A stretch of 64,000 nucleotides of DNA from JAOADN01 sp049323795 (GCA_049323795.1 JBMOOH010000026.1:78316-142315), one strand, 5' to 3'. Shown: positions 53,523 through 63,330, numbered from the stretch's first letter. The notes: a model not told the origin generated them from the sequence alone. Numbers and translations are program-made.

Positions 53523-55252
53523 CCAAGCCCCTGCCCTACGACGAGGTGATCGAGACGCTGGGCGTCAAGGTGCCCTTCGTGCCGTCGATCGTCACGCCCA
53601 GGATCGAGCGCCCGATGCGGCGCGGCCGCTACGAAGGCGGCGCGGCGATGGTCCTGCGCAAGGTGCTTCGGCCCGGCGACCGGGTGCTGGAGCTTGGCGC
53701 GGGCGTGGGACTGCTTTCGGCGATCGCGGCCATGGTCAAGGGGGTCGAGCGCGTGACCGCGGTCGAGGCGAATCCCGGCCTGATCCCGCTGATCCGCGAA
53801 ACCCACAGGCTGAACGGCATCAGGACCGTGGACCTGAGAAACGGCATCGCGACCGCCGAGCCGGGCGACGGCATCGACTTCTACCTGCGGCCCGATGTCT
53901 GGACCTCGTCCATTGAGCCGCATTCCCGGCCCTACGCACGGGTGGTGACCCTGCCACGCTTCGCCCTCGCCGACCTGATCGACGAGGTCCGCCCGACGGT
54001 CATCGTCTGCGACATCGGGGGCGGCGAAATGGGGCTCTTCGACGGCGCGGACCTGAGCGATGTCCGCGCGATCATCATCGAACTGAACCCCAAGGTCTAC
54101 GGCGGGGACGGCGAGGCCCGCCTCATCGACACGCTTGCGAGGAAGGGGCTGCCGCTCCGGGGCGGCCGGCGCGCCGAAGGCGGCGTGCAGATCTTCGAAC
54201 GCGCCGCCGTCCCTCCGCCGGCGGCTGCGCCGGCCTTCGCGCCCTTCCGCGCCCGCAGCGACTGGCCGTCCGGGGCCCCGCGCGTCACCGTCGCGACCTG
54301 CATGAAGGACGAAGGCCCCTTCATCCTCGAATGGCTGGCATGGCACCGGGCCGTCGGCGTCACCGACTTCGTGATCTTCACCAACGACTGCACCGACGGC
54401 ACCGACCGCCTGCTCGACCACCTGCACGACCGGGGAGAGGTCGTGCACCTGCCGAACCCGGCGCTCGCGTCGGGCGACACGCATTTCCAGCCCCTCGCGC
54501 TCAATTACGCCCATCACCTCCGCCCGGTCCGCGAGGCCGACTTCTTCATCTCGATCGACGTGGACGAATTCATCAATGTCCGCACCGGCGAGGGGCGGCT
54601 TGCCGATCTCTTCGCCGCGACCGGGCCCTTCGACGTGCTGTCGATGACGGAACTGAACCACGGGTCGAACCGGCGCGAACAGTACGAGCGCGGCTGGATC
54701 AAGGACCTGTTCCCGATGCACCAGTCCGAACGCCCGGGCAAGCCGCGCTCGCGGCGCGGGGTCAAGAGCATCGTCAGGCTGTCCGAACGGGTGGGACGGC
54801 TGCGCAACCACCGTCCGGACATGCGAAGCGACCGGGGGCCGGTGATCTGGCTCGACGGATCGGGGCGTCCGCTCGCCTCGCTGATGGCCGACCGTGGCGA
54901 GAACGGGCTCGACAGCCGGGGAACCTACGGCCTCGTCAGCCTCGACCACTTCGCGCTGAGGTCGCTTTCCTCCTATCTTGTCAAGATGTTCCGGGGTGAC
55001 GTTGTCATCACGGGCAAACAGGTCTCGCAGACCTACTGGCGCACCCGGAACCGGGATGAAGAGGCGCTCTCGTCCTTCGCCCGCGGCGACGGGGCCGCGC
55101 GCGCCTGTCACCGGGACCGTTTCGAAAGCGATCCGGCCCTGATGGCGCTGCACGATGCCTGCTGCGCCGCGCACGAGGCGCGGATCGCCGAGCTGCTCAC
55201 CAGGGACGAGTTCCTCCAGCGCCGCGACTGGGTGCTGCGCGAGGCGTGGTAG
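53516..55252 (+). CDS. FkbM-type methyltransferase fused to a glycosyltransferase
   Basis: This 578-residue protein joins two enzymes. Residues about 35-230 are a SAM methyltransferase of the FkbM type (RVLELGAGVGLLSAIAAMV, VTAVEANPGLIPLI). After a Pro/Ala linker near residue 235, residues about 260-560 are a family 2-like glycosyltransferase (VATCMKDEGPFILEWLAWHR, FVIFTNDCTDGTDRLLDH, and the DxD region FFISIDVDEFINVRTG). It probably builds and methylates a surface glycan. It is coupled to the hydrolase by a 7-base overlap. Confidence 0.85.
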   Translation: MLTKPLPYDEVIETLGVKVPFVPSIVTPRIERPMRRGRYEGGAAMVLRKVLRPGDRVLELGAGVGLLSAIAAMVKGVERVTAVEANPGLIPLIRETHRLNGIRTVDLRNGIATAEPGDGIDFYLRPDVWTSSIEPHSRPYARVVTLPRFALADLIDEVRPTVIVCDIGGGEMGLFDGADLSDVRAIIIELNPKVYGGDGEARLIDTLARKGLPLRGGRRAEGGVQIFERAAVPPPAAAPAFAPFRARSDWPSGAPRVTVATCMKDEGPFILEWLAWHRAVGVTDFVIFTNDCTDGTDRLLDHLHDRGEVVHLPNPALASGDTHFQPLALNYAHHLRPVREADFFISIDVDEFINVRTGEGRLADLFAATGPFDVLSMTELNHGSNRREQYERGWIKDLFPMHQSERPGKPRSRRGVKSIVRLSERVGRLRNHRPDMRSDRGPVIWLDGSGRPLASLMADRGENGLDSRGTYGLVSLDHFALRSLSSYLVKMFRGDVVITGKQVSQTYWRTRNRDEEALSSFARGDGAARACHRDRFESDPALMALHDACCAAHEARIAELLTRDEFLQRRDWVLREAW

Positions 55253-55268
55253 CCCCGCACGGGAACCA

Positions 55269-56735
55269 TCAGGACTTCGCCGCCTTCTCGCGCCCCTCGA
55301 CGTGCTTTTTCAGCCGCGACGGGGTGGACTTCTTCCTGTCGCGGTAGGGGTTCTTCGCGCCCTGGTCGCGGAACGTGAGCCGGATCGGGGTGCCCGGCAT
55401 GTCGAAGTGCTCGCGCAGGCCGTTCGTCAGGTAGCGCGCGTAGGCGTCGGGCAGGTCCCCGGCATGGGTGGTCATGACCACGAAGGCCGGTGGCCGCGTC
55501 TTCACCTGCGTCATGTAGCGCAGCGATATCCGCCGCCCCCCCGGCGCGGGCGGCGGGTGGGATTCGGTCATCGCCGCCAGCCACTGGTTCAGCTTGCCGG
55601 TGGTGATGCGGCGGTTCCAGACGTCATAGGTCCTGAGGATCGCCTCGTGCAGCCGGTCGAGTCCCCGGCCCGTCCTCGCCGATACGGTGACGAGCGGCGC
55701 GCCGCGAAGCTGCGGCAGAAGGCGGTCGAGCGCCTCCTTCAGCCCGGCGAGCTTGGCGTTCTTGTCCTCTTCGAGGTCCCACTTGTTGACGGCGACCACG
55801 ACCGCCCGCCCCTCGCTCTCGGCGAAGTCGGCGATGCGCAGGTCCTGCGTCTCGAACGGGATGGCGGCGTCGAGCAGCACCACGACCACCTCCGCGAAGC
55901 GCACGGCGCGCAATCCGTCCGCGACCGACAGCTTCTCGATCTTGTCCGTGACCTTCGCCCTCTTCCGCATGCCCGCCGTGTCGAAGATGCGGACGGGCGT
56001 GCCCATGAAATCGGCCCGGACCGAGATCGCGTCGCGGGTGATCCCGGCCTCTGGCCCGGTCAGCATCCTGTCCTCGCCGAGGATCGCGTTGACGAGGGTG
56101 GACTTGCCTGCGTTCGGCCGCCCGATCACGGCGATCTGCAGCGGCCTTTCGGCGGTGGGCCTCCGCGGCCCCGCCTCGGCCGTGTCGTCCGACACCGCCA
56201 CATCGGTCTCGGGCGCGTCCTGCCGATCGCGCGCCCCGAAGCCCTCGGCGATGGGCGCCAGCGCCCGGTAGAGGTCGTCCATTCCCTCGCCGTGCTCGGC
56301 CGAGATGCGCAAGGGCTCGCCCAGGCCCAGTTCCCAGGCCTCGAGCGCGCCCGCATCGCCCGCCGTCCCTTCCGCCTTGTTCACGGCAAGGAGGACGTGG
56401 GCATTCTTCTTGCGCAGGATGTCGGCGAAGACCCGGTCGGCGGCGGTGACGCCGGCGCGGCCGTCCACCATGAAGAGGCAGATGTCGGCCATTCCCACGG
56501 CACGCTCGGTCAGACGCCGCATCCGGCCCTGAAGGCTTTCGTCGGTCGCCTCTTCTAGGCCCGCCGTGTCGATGACCGTAAACCGCAGGGGCCCGAGCCG
56601 CGCCTCGCCCTCGCGCAGGTCGCGGGTGACGCCGGGACGGTCGTCCACCAGCGCCAGCCGCCTGCCGACGAGCCGGTTGAAGAGCGTCGACTTGCCGACG
56701 TTGGGCCGTCCGACGATGGCGAGCGAGAAGGTCAT
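55269..56735 (-). CDS. der: GTPase Der (EngA)
   Basis: This 488-residue ribosome-assembly factor has two tandem GTPase domains with P-loops GRPNVGKSTLFNRLVGR and GRPNAGKSTLVNAILGE, their switch G3 motifs DTAGLEE and DTAGMRKRAKVTD, G4 motifs NKAEG and NKWDLEED, and a C-terminal KH-like domain. The C-terminal tail is basic (KKSTPSRLKKHVEGREKAAK). It follows bamB in the conserved yfgM-bamB-der order. Confidence 0.97.
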   Translation of the reverse strand: MTFSLAIVGRPNVGKSTLFNRLVGRRLALVDDRPGVTRDLREGEARLGPLRFTVIDTAGLEEATDESLQGRMRRLTERAVGMADICLFMVDGRAGVTAADRVFADILRKKNAHVLLAVNKAEGTAGDAGALEAWELGLGEPLRISAEHGEGMDDLYRALAPIAEGFGARDRQDAPETDVAVSDDTAEAGPRRPTAERPLQIAVIGRPNAGKSTLVNAILGEDRMLTGPEAGITRDAISVRADFMGTPVRIFDTAGMRKRAKVTDKIEKLSVADGLRAVRFAEVVVVLLDAAIPFETQDLRIADFAESEGRAVVVAVNKWDLEEDKNAKLAGLKEALDRLLPQLRGAPLVTVSARTGRGLDRLHEAILRTYDVWNRRITTGKLNQWLAAMTESHPPPAPGGRRISLRYMTQVKTRPPAFVVMTTHAGDLPDAYARYLTNGLREHFDMPGTPIRLTFRDQGAKNPYRDRKKSTPSRLKKHVEGREKAAKS

Positions 56736-56811
56736 GGTGCGCGTGCCTTGGTCATGGCAGGCCGGTCCCGGGCCTCGGCCGGCGAAGCCGCCCCCTTACA
56801 CCGCTTCGGGG

Positions 56812-58203
56812 TCAGCGGAAAGCGTGAAGCTGACCGTTCCTGGAGACGACATAGAGGGTGCCCCCGGCGACGACCGGCGACGAGGCGGCCCCGCCACCCG
56901 GTATCGGCGTCGCGTAGGCAACCGCGCCCGATTCCGGATCGAAGGCCCTGAGATAGCCGTCCGTGGATGCGGTCCAGAGCCGGCCGCCCGCGAGGACGGG
57001 GCCGAAATGGACGAAGATGTCGCGGCGGCGCCTGATCTTGTCCTTGGTGAAGAACGGCAGGTCGACGCGCCATACGGTCCGCCCGGTCGCGCGGTCGAGC
57101 CGCACAAGCTGGTTTTCGTCCGAGACGAGCCAGATCGCTTCGCCCGCGATGGCGACGGGGCCCAGCGGGCCGTCCCTGGCCTCCCACAGCGGGGCGCCGG
57201 TCCGGTCGTCGAAGGCGGCAAGCCGGCCGGCCGAACTGCCCGCGTAGATGATGTTGTCCGCGATCACCGGGTCGCCGGTCAGATCGGCGACCGATGCAAC
57301 GGCCCGGCCGAGCCGCTTGCCCGCGACGAACCCCTGCCAGACGGTCGCGCCGGTCGCTGCATCCGATGACACGAGCTGACCCGACGAGAACGGGAAGACC
57401 ACCCGGTTTTCCGAAACCGCCGGCGCGGACACACCCATGATGCCCGCGCCGCCGGGGGCACCGGCCGTGCGCCAGAGCACCTTGCCGTCGCCCGCCCGCA
57501 CCGCCCAGCCGGACCCGTCCCGCGCGGCGACATAGACGGTTCCGTTCCAGACCAGCGGCGCGCCGCCCACCGCCGCGTCGAGCCGCTGCCTCCAGGCCAC
57601 GGACCCGGACGCCGCGTCGAGCGCCACGATCTCGCCGAAGCCGGTGGTGGCGAAGACGCGACCCTCCGCGGCCGCCAGCCCGCCGCCCGAGGCATCGCCC
57701 TCGCGGTCGCTCGGCGGCGTGAGATCGGTCGACCAGAGCACCGCGCCGTTGGTGCCCACGGCGGTGACGCGCGCGTCCGCGTCGAGCGTGAACACCCTGC
57801 CTTGCGCCACGACCGGGTCCGAGGAGATGCGGTTCCGCCGGGTTTCGCCCCGCCCTATCCCCGCGCTCCAGATCCGCTGCGGCTGCGCGCCGAGCGCGGC
57901 ATTGGCCACGCGATGCGTCACCGAGCCGCCGCGATGGGTCCAGTCGGCGTTCGCGGTCGGAGCGGGGATCGATACGGGAACCGGCGCGACGCCCGATGGC
58001 ACGTCCTGTGCGGGAAGTCCCCGGGCCGGATCGGCAGCCGCGGCCTCTCCGGCCTGGCCGCCGGACGGGGCGGCGTCTCCGGACGGGGCGATGTCTTCGA
58101 TCGGGGCGTTCACGTCGAGCCGCGTGCCCGGAAGGATGGGCTCGCGGTTCCGCGCCGAACAGCCCGCCACCACGGCGAGCGCCAGAATCAGGATCGCACG
58201 CAT
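56812..58203 (-). CDS. bamB: Outer membrane assembly lipoprotein BamB-like
   Basis: This 463-residue lipoprotein has a lipobox (LAVVAGCSA) and, after a Pro/Ala-rich linker of ~60 residues, a PQQ-type beta-propeller with repeated W-containing blades (GAVLWSTDLTPP, GSVAWRQRLDAA, GKVLWRTAG, GATVWQGFVAG, GRTVWRVDLPF). It belongs to the Bam complex that inserts outer-membrane proteins. It is longer than E. coli BamB mainly because of the linker. It follows yfgM by 52 bases. Confidence 0.92.
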   Translation of the reverse strand: MRAILILALAVVAGCSARNREPILPGTRLDVNAPIEDIAPSGDAAPSGGQAGEAAAADPARGLPAQDVPSGVAPVPVSIPAPTANADWTHRGGSVTHRVANAALGAQPQRIWSAGIGRGETRRNRISSDPVVAQGRVFTLDADARVTAVGTNGAVLWSTDLTPPSDREGDASGGGLAAAEGRVFATTGFGEIVALDAASGSVAWRQRLDAAVGGAPLVWNGTVYVAARDGSGWAVRAGDGKVLWRTAGAPGGAGIMGVSAPAVSENRVVFPFSSGQLVSSDAATGATVWQGFVAGKRLGRAVASVADLTGDPVIADNIIYAGSSAGRLAAFDDRTGAPLWEARDGPLGPVAIAGEAIWLVSDENQLVRLDRATGRTVWRVDLPFFTKDKIRRRRDIFVHFGPVLAGGRLWTASTDGYLRAFDPESGAVAYATPIPGGGAASSPVVAGGTLYVVSRNGQLHAFR

Positions 58204-58255
58204 TGTCACTCTGCCGCCCCCGTCCTTCCGTCAGGCACTTCCGGTCCCGTCCCGG

Positions 58256-58924
58256 CTAGTTCGCCGCCGGGTCGCCCCCGAGCGGGCTGCCCCCGAGCGC
58301 CACAATCAACTGCGCGACGCGGCGGCGCAAGGCCGGCGTGACCGTCGGTTCATCGAGAATACGCCGCGCCAGCGTGATCGCCTCGTCGGGCTTTCCGGTG
58401 TCAACCAGCGCCAGCGCCTGCTGTTCCATCGCCAGCGGGCGGAACGGGGCGCCGGCGGCGGCGAGATCGGACAGGATCGCGTCGCGCTCGGCCGCATCCA
58501 TCGCGGTGCCCGCGGCCATGACGAGCTTCAGCCGCGCGAACTGGCGGTAGAGGTCCGGGGTGCCCGGCGCCTCGGCCAGGGCGCGCAGCGCCGCGGCGGC
58601 CCCGGCACTGTCCCCCGCCGCGACAGCCTCGCCCGACCTGAGCAGCGCCAGAAGCGGGGCCTGCGCGGGATCGGCCTCGATCGCGGCGAGCGCGGCGGCC
58701 CTTGCCGCGGGGTCCTGCGTCTGCAGGGCCGCCGCGACCGCATCGCCGAAGGCGCGGCCACGCGCCTCGGCGTCGCGCTTATCCCATTCGCGCCAGGCGG
58801 TGCCCGCGACGATCAGCGCGATGGCGAGGATGCCGATCCAGCCATACCTGCGCATCGCGCCGTAGAGCCGGTCGCGGCGGACCTCCTCGGTCACCTCGTC
58901 GATGAAGCTGTCGTTGTTGCTCAC
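58256..58924 (-). CDS. yfgM: YfgM-like membrane-anchored TPR protein
   Basis: This 222-residue protein has a short cytoplasmic N-terminus, one helix (YGWIGILAIALIVAGTAW) and a periplasmic Ala-rich helical repeat domain of the TPR_21/YfgM type. YfgM helps hand periplasmic chaperones to the Sec translocon. First of the yfgM-bamB-der group. Confidence 0.85.
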   Translation of the reverse strand: MSNNDSFIDEVTEEVRRDRLYGAMRRYGWIGILAIALIVAGTAWREWDKRDAEARGRAFGDAVAAALQTQDPAARAAALAAIEADPAQAPLLALLRSGEAVAAGDSAGAAAALRALAEAPGTPDLYRQFARLKLVMAAGTAMDAAERDAILSDLAAAGAPFRPLAMEQQALALVDTGKPDEAITLARRILDEPTVTPALRRRVAQLIVALGGSPLGGDPAAN

Positions 58925-59003
58925 TGCCCGCCCCCTCGGGCCTTCCGCGCCCGCCCGCCTCTCTTACACAGAGGGTCCGTGGGTGCCAAGGGCACCCTGT
59001 GCG

Positions 59004-59621
59004 TCAGGTATCCGGGCCGCACCAGCCCGGCAGGTGCCGCGCGGCACCGCTTCGCGCAAGGTCCGTCGCCTGTCCAAGGGCGCGGTCGAAATCGCGCTCG
59101 ACCAGCTTGTCGCCAATGCGGCGGCGGAAGAAATCGGACCAGATGAACTCGGCATAGGGGGTCCGGTCCTTCGCGAATCCGCCATTGCGGCGGACCGCCC
59201 CGGCGAGAGACCGGAACGGGTCGTCGGGCATGACGAGCAGCGAGCCCGGCAGGTCGGACGGCGCGTGCTTACGGCCCTGCGCGTCGAAGGTGTAGACGTA
59301 GTTCTGGCAGTCGAGCATGTGCCAGAATTCGCCGACCGACAGCGAGCGGTAGTCGGCGACGACCTGCACCATCACCTCCTCCTGCCCCGAATCGATCAGC
59401 GCGCGCGCAAGGTGGTGGTGGTCGATCAGGCAGGTGCGGTCGGCGGGCCCGAGAACGACCGGAATGGCGTGTCCGCCAAGGAAAACCCCCGCCTCCTTCT
59501 TCTTCATGCCCTTCCATTCGGCGATGCGCGCCGCGACCTCGCGGTAACCGATCGTCATCTGTGTCGGCAGAAGCCGGTCGAGCCGGTGGGTCTTCAGGAT
59601 CGGCGTCACGTCACGGGACAT
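59004..59621 (-). CDS. ParB-like (ParBc_2) protein of unknown role
   Basis: This 205-residue protein matches the ParB-like family 2: LLPTQMTIGYREVAARIAEW, VVLGPADRTCLIDHHHLARAL, FWHMLDCQNYVYTFDAQGR, and the C-terminal AEFIWSDFFRRRI. There is no HTH DNA-binding domain of a true ParB. The ParB/Srx fold can hydrolyse CTP or act as kinase or nuclease, but the family's role is unknown. It starts inside the last 11 bases of the sulP gene, so the two are coupled. Confidence 0.8.
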   Translation of the reverse strand: MSRDVTPILKTHRLDRLLPTQMTIGYREVAARIAEWKGMKKKEAGVFLGGHAIPVVLGPADRTCLIDHHHLARALIDSGQEEVMVQVVADYRSLSVGEFWHMLDCQNYVYTFDAQGRKHAPSDLPGSLLVMPDDPFRSLAGAVRRNGGFAKDRTPYAEFIWSDFFRRRIGDKLVERDFDRALGQATDLARSGAARHLPGWCGPDT

Positions 59622-61242
59622 CGGTTCGGTCCTTTCCGGCGGGCGGCGCGGCGGCCCGGGCCGCCAAGACCGCGTCATCGACGCTGTAGTACGCCCGGTC
59701 GATGAGGTCTGTCCTGCCCGCTGCGCGCAAAACATCGCGCACATGGTCGTGAACGCGCGCCAGAAGCAGGGTTGCGCCGGTGCCCGCGCACACGGCCTCG
59801 AACGAGAGCAGCGCGTCGAGGGTGGTGCTGTCGAGATCGAACGTCTCCTCGAGGCTGAGGATCAGCACAACCCCCGGCCCGCGGGACGCGACCTCACGTC
59901 CGATCCGGTCCAGGATCGCGGCCGCATTGCCGAAGAACATCGGCTCGGACGGGCGGTAGATCAGCGTGCCCTCGGGCATGCGCGCCTCGGGGTGACGCTC
60001 GACGTCGACGAAGTCGCGTCCGCCGTCCAGCCGCCCCAGCCGGGCGATGCGCGGCGTCATCAGCCGCCGCACCAGCGCCGCGAGCGACAGGGCGACAGCG
60101 GCGAGCATTCCGTTCAGCACGCCGAGGGCGATCACCGCGACCGCCGCCACCGCGGCGATCCAGACATCGCGGCCAAGGTGCCAGAGCCGCAGGAAGGGCG
60201 CCGGCGAAAGGGCGTGGGCCAGCGTGCCGATGACGACGGCGGCCAGCACCGGCCTGGGCAGCGCCGCCATCACCGGTCCGGCAAGGAAGACGAAGGCGGC
60301 AAGCGCCCCGGCCGCCGCGACGGCCGTCAGCCGAGTGGCAGCACCCGACGCATCGGCCGCCGCCCCGGCCGAGAATCCTGCCCCGACGGGCATCCCGCGC
60401 ACCAGCGCGCTGGCAATATTGGCAATGCCGAAGGCCAGAACCTCGCGCCCCGGATCGGCGGTCTCGCCGCGCGCGGCCGAAAGCGCGCTGACCGTCCCCC
60501 ATCCTTCGGCCAGCAGGATCAGGACAAGGGGCAGCACGAACGGGGCGAGCGCGATCCAGTCGCCGGGCGCGAGATCCGGCCAGGCCGGAACGATCGAGGG
60601 GACACCGACCGGCCCGGTGAGCGCGACGCCCCTCGCGCCAAGGGAGAGGACGACGCTCGCCCCGGCGCCTGCGGCCAGCGTGGCGAACGCCGCCGGGATC
60701 GCCGGCACCCGGCGCAGCAGAAGGTAAAGGGCAAGAGACACGACGCCGGTCGCGACGGTCCAGGGGTTGGCGCCCGGCAGCCCGGCAACGACACCCCACG
60801 CCACCTCGGGGACCGTACCCCGCAGCGGCCCGGACCCCAGAAGATACGGCGCCTGCCGGATGATGATCGTGACCGCGACACCGAAGGCGAAACCCCGCAG
60901 CACCGGACGGGGGATCAGCGCGGAAAGGCGTCCGAACCCCAGCGCGGCGCCGATGACGAACATCGCTCCCGCCAGAAGGGTCGCCGCCGTGGCGACCGAT
61001 CCCGCGTTCAGCGGGGCGACCTGCGGCGCAGCCATGAGCCCACCGAGGATTGCCGCCGATGACGAGGTCGGGGCGAGGATGGCAAAGCGCGACCGCCCGA
61101 CTGCCGCATAGGCCAGCGACCCCGCGATCGCGGCCACGACCGCCCGCCCCGCAGGCAGGCCTGCGATCGCGGAATAGGCCACCGCCTCGGGCAAGAGGAT
61201 GCCCGCGACAGTGATGCCCGCGATCAGGTCGGCGGCCCGCAT
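59611..61242 (-). CDS. SulP-family anion transporter with STAS domain
   Basis: This 543-residue protein has about twelve membrane segments of the SLC26/SulP fold (DLIAGITVAGILLPEAVAYSA, FAILAPTSSSAAILGG, GMPVGAGFSAGAAADASGA) and a C-terminal STAS domain with EETFDLDSTTLDALLSFEAV. SulP proteins carry sulfate, bicarbonate or organic anions by proton or sodium coupling; the substrate cannot be told. It overlaps the ParB-like gene by 11 bases. Confidence 0.92.
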   Translation of the reverse strand: MRAADLIAGITVAGILLPEAVAYSAIAGLPAGRAVVAAIAGSLAYAAVGRSRFAILAPTSSSAAILGGLMAAPQVAPLNAGSVATAATLLAGAMFVIGAALGFGRLSALIPRPVLRGFAFGVAVTIIIRQAPYLLGSGPLRGTVPEVAWGVVAGLPGANPWTVATGVVSLALYLLLRRVPAIPAAFATLAAGAGASVVLSLGARGVALTGPVGVPSIVPAWPDLAPGDWIALAPFVLPLVLILLAEGWGTVSALSAARGETADPGREVLAFGIANIASALVRGMPVGAGFSAGAAADASGAATRLTAVAAAGALAAFVFLAGPVMAALPRPVLAAVVIGTLAHALSPAPFLRLWHLGRDVWIAAVAAVAVIALGVLNGMLAAVALSLAALVRRLMTPRIARLGRLDGGRDFVDVERHPEARMPEGTLIYRPSEPMFFGNAAAILDRIGREVASRGPGVVLILSLEETFDLDSTTLDALLSFEAVCAGTGATLLLARVHDHVRDVLRAAGRTDLIDRAYYSVDDAVLAARAAAPPAGKDRTDVP

Positions 61243-61308
61243 GCCCGCATAATGACGCCTTCGCGCGGGCTGGCAACGGTCGGGGCGAGCGCGCGCGCCG
61301 GGCGCCCG

Positions 61309-63255
61309 TCAGATCGTCCAGCTGTGGGGCACGGCCCGGTCGCGCTCGGGCCCTTCCCTGCGGCCGGGATCGGTCGCCGCGACCTCGCGCATCCGGGACC
61401 GGGCCTCTTCCTCGGCCGACTGGCGGAACCACATCGCGGCGTAGCGGCCGTCCCTGGCCAGAAGCGCCTCGTGCGTGCCCTGTTCGACCACCTGCCCTGC
61501 CTCCAGCACCACGATCATGTCGGCGTCCGCGATGGTGGACAGCCGGTGCGCGACGGTGATGACGGTGCGGCCCTGCCCCATCGCCTTCAGGCTGTCCTGG
61601 ATGTCGCGTTCGGTCTGGGTGTCGAGCGCCGATGTCGCCTCGTCGAGGATCAGGATCGGCGGATTCTTGAGAAGCGTCCGGGCGATCCCCACACGCTGCT
61701 TTTCTCCGCCCGAGAGCTTCAGTCCCCGCTCGCCCACCTTGGTCTGATAGCCGTCCGGCAGCGACATGACGAAATCGTGGATCTTCGCGGCCTTCGCTGC
61801 CGCGATCAGCTCCTCCCGCGGCGCATCGGGATTGCCGTAGGCGATGTTGTAGCCGATCGTATCGTTGAAGAGGACGGTATCCTGCGGCACCACACCGATT
61901 GCGGCGTGCAGCGAGGCCTGCGTCACGTCGCGCACGTCCTGGCCGTCGATCCGCAGCGCGCCGCCGGTCACGTCGTAGAAGCGGAACAGAAGCCGCCCGA
62001 TGGTGGACTTGCCCGAACCGGAGGGGCCGACGATGGCGACGGTCTGTCCCGCGCCGGCCGCCAGCGACACATCGCGCAGGATCGGACGGTCGGGGTCGTA
62101 GGCGAAGGACACGCCGTCGAGCACGACCTCGCCGCCCGTCACCGCCAGGGCACGGGCACCCGGCCTGTCCACGATCTCGGCGGGCTGGTCGAGAAGATGG
62201 AACATGTCGGCCATGTCGATCAGCGACTGACGGATCTCGCGGTAGACGGTTCCGAGAAAGCCGAGCGGCAGGGTGATCTGGAGCATGTAGGCATTGACCA
62301 TCACGAAGTCGCCGACCGTCAGCTTGCCCGCCGACACGCCCCGCGCGGCCATCACCATCACGATGACAAGCCCGGTGCCGATGATCGCCGCCTGGCCGAA
62401 GTTGAGGAAGGACAGCGACTGCCCGGTCCTGACGGCGGCGGTCTCGTAGCCGGCCATCGCCCTGTCGTAGCGCGCCGCCTCGCGCGCCTCGGCGCCGAAA
62501 TACTTCACCGTCTCGAAGTTCAGCAGGCTGTCCACCGCCTTCTGGTTGGCGTCGGTGTCGCGGTCGTTCATCTGCTTGCGGATCTTCACCCGCCATTCGG
62601 TGACGCGGAAGGTGAAGGCGACGTAGATGACGATGGTCACGAGCACCACGAGCGCGTACCAGATGTCGAAGATGGTGGCGAAGATGACGGTGACGAGGAT
62701 CAGTTCCAGAAACAGCGGCCCGATCGAGAAGAGCGTGAAGCGCAGGAGGAAATCGACGCCCTTCACCCCGCGTTCGATCACGCGCGACAGCCCCCCCGTC
62801 TTGCGGGTTATGTGATAGCGGAGCGAGAGCGCATGGATGTGCTCGAACGTCTCCCGCGCAAGCTGGCGGAGTGCGCGTTGTCCGACCCGGACGAAGACCG
62901 CGTCGCGGAGTTCCCCGAAACCCACGTTCGCAAGGCGCGCGCCCCCGTAGGCGACGGTCAGGCCGACCGCGCCGAGGGCAAGAAGCATCCCCTCGCCGCG
63001 CGCCTGACCGGCGAGGCTGTCCACGGCCGCCTTGTAGAAGAACGGCGTGACGAGCGAGAACACCTTGGCCGCGAAGAGCGCCAGAAGCGCGACGACGACC
63101 CGCCGCCGCACCCAGACCGCCTCGCGCGGCCAGAGATAGGGCAGAAGGCGCCGGATGGTGTCGACGCCGCCCTTGGGCCCAGATCCCCGGCCGGCCGCGT
63201 CCTGAGGCGCATGCCGAACCGGCGGTGCCGATCGTCCAGCCGCAACGTCCGTCAT
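61309..63255 (-). CDS. Atm1/HMT1-type ABC exporter
   Basis: This 648-residue half-transporter has a six-helix domain (VVVALLALFAAKVFSLVTPFF start; KQMNDRDTDANQKAVDSLLN and FETVKYFGAEAREAARYD are Atm1 hallmarks) and an ATPase domain with Walker A IVGPSGSGKSTIGRLLFRFY, signature LKLSGGEKQRVGIART, Walker B PPILILDEATSALD, and H-loop AHRLSTI. Atm1-type pumps export glutathione-bound metals or sulfur species. ATG 63255 is chosen. It is divergent from an ArsR regulator. Confidence 0.93.
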   Translation of the reverse strand: MTDVAAGRSAPPVRHAPQDAAGRGSGPKGGVDTIRRLLPYLWPREAVWVRRRVVVALLALFAAKVFSLVTPFFYKAAVDSLAGQARGEGMLLALGAVGLTVAYGGARLANVGFGELRDAVFVRVGQRALRQLARETFEHIHALSLRYHITRKTGGLSRVIERGVKGVDFLLRFTLFSIGPLFLELILVTVIFATIFDIWYALVVLVTIVIYVAFTFRVTEWRVKIRKQMNDRDTDANQKAVDSLLNFETVKYFGAEAREAARYDRAMAGYETAAVRTGQSLSFLNFGQAAIIGTGLVIVMVMAARGVSAGKLTVGDFVMVNAYMLQITLPLGFLGTVYREIRQSLIDMADMFHLLDQPAEIVDRPGARALAVTGGEVVLDGVSFAYDPDRPILRDVSLAAGAGQTVAIVGPSGSGKSTIGRLLFRFYDVTGGALRIDGQDVRDVTQASLHAAIGVVPQDTVLFNDTIGYNIAYGNPDAPREELIAAAKAAKIHDFVMSLPDGYQTKVGERGLKLSGGEKQRVGIARTLLKNPPILILDEATSALDTQTERDIQDSLKAMGQGRTVITVAHRLSTIADADMIVVLEAGQVVEQGTHEALLARDGRYAAMWFRQSAEEEARSRMREVAATDPGRREGPERDRAVPHSWTI

Positions 63256-63299
63256 CCTGCCCCGCCTGCGCCCTCTCTCTGTCCGCTGTCTGCGGGCCA

Positions 63300-63330
63300 C
63301 TTGATTGCACGGCCTGCCTCCGGTATCAAG
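63300..63330. promoter_or_regulatory. Inverted repeat between Atm1-type gene and arsR
   Basis: CTTGAT (63300-63305) and ATCAAG (63325-63330) form an inverted repeat 19 bases apart in the 110-base divergent gap, and TTCAAC occurs twice nearby (63339 and 63358). Such arms could be the ArsR operator; spacing is longer than usual. Confidence 0.35.

Noticed and set aside
59004..59621. Chromosome partition protein ParB
   Set aside because: No ParA gene, parS site or HTH domain; the match is to the ParB-like family 2 of unknown role.
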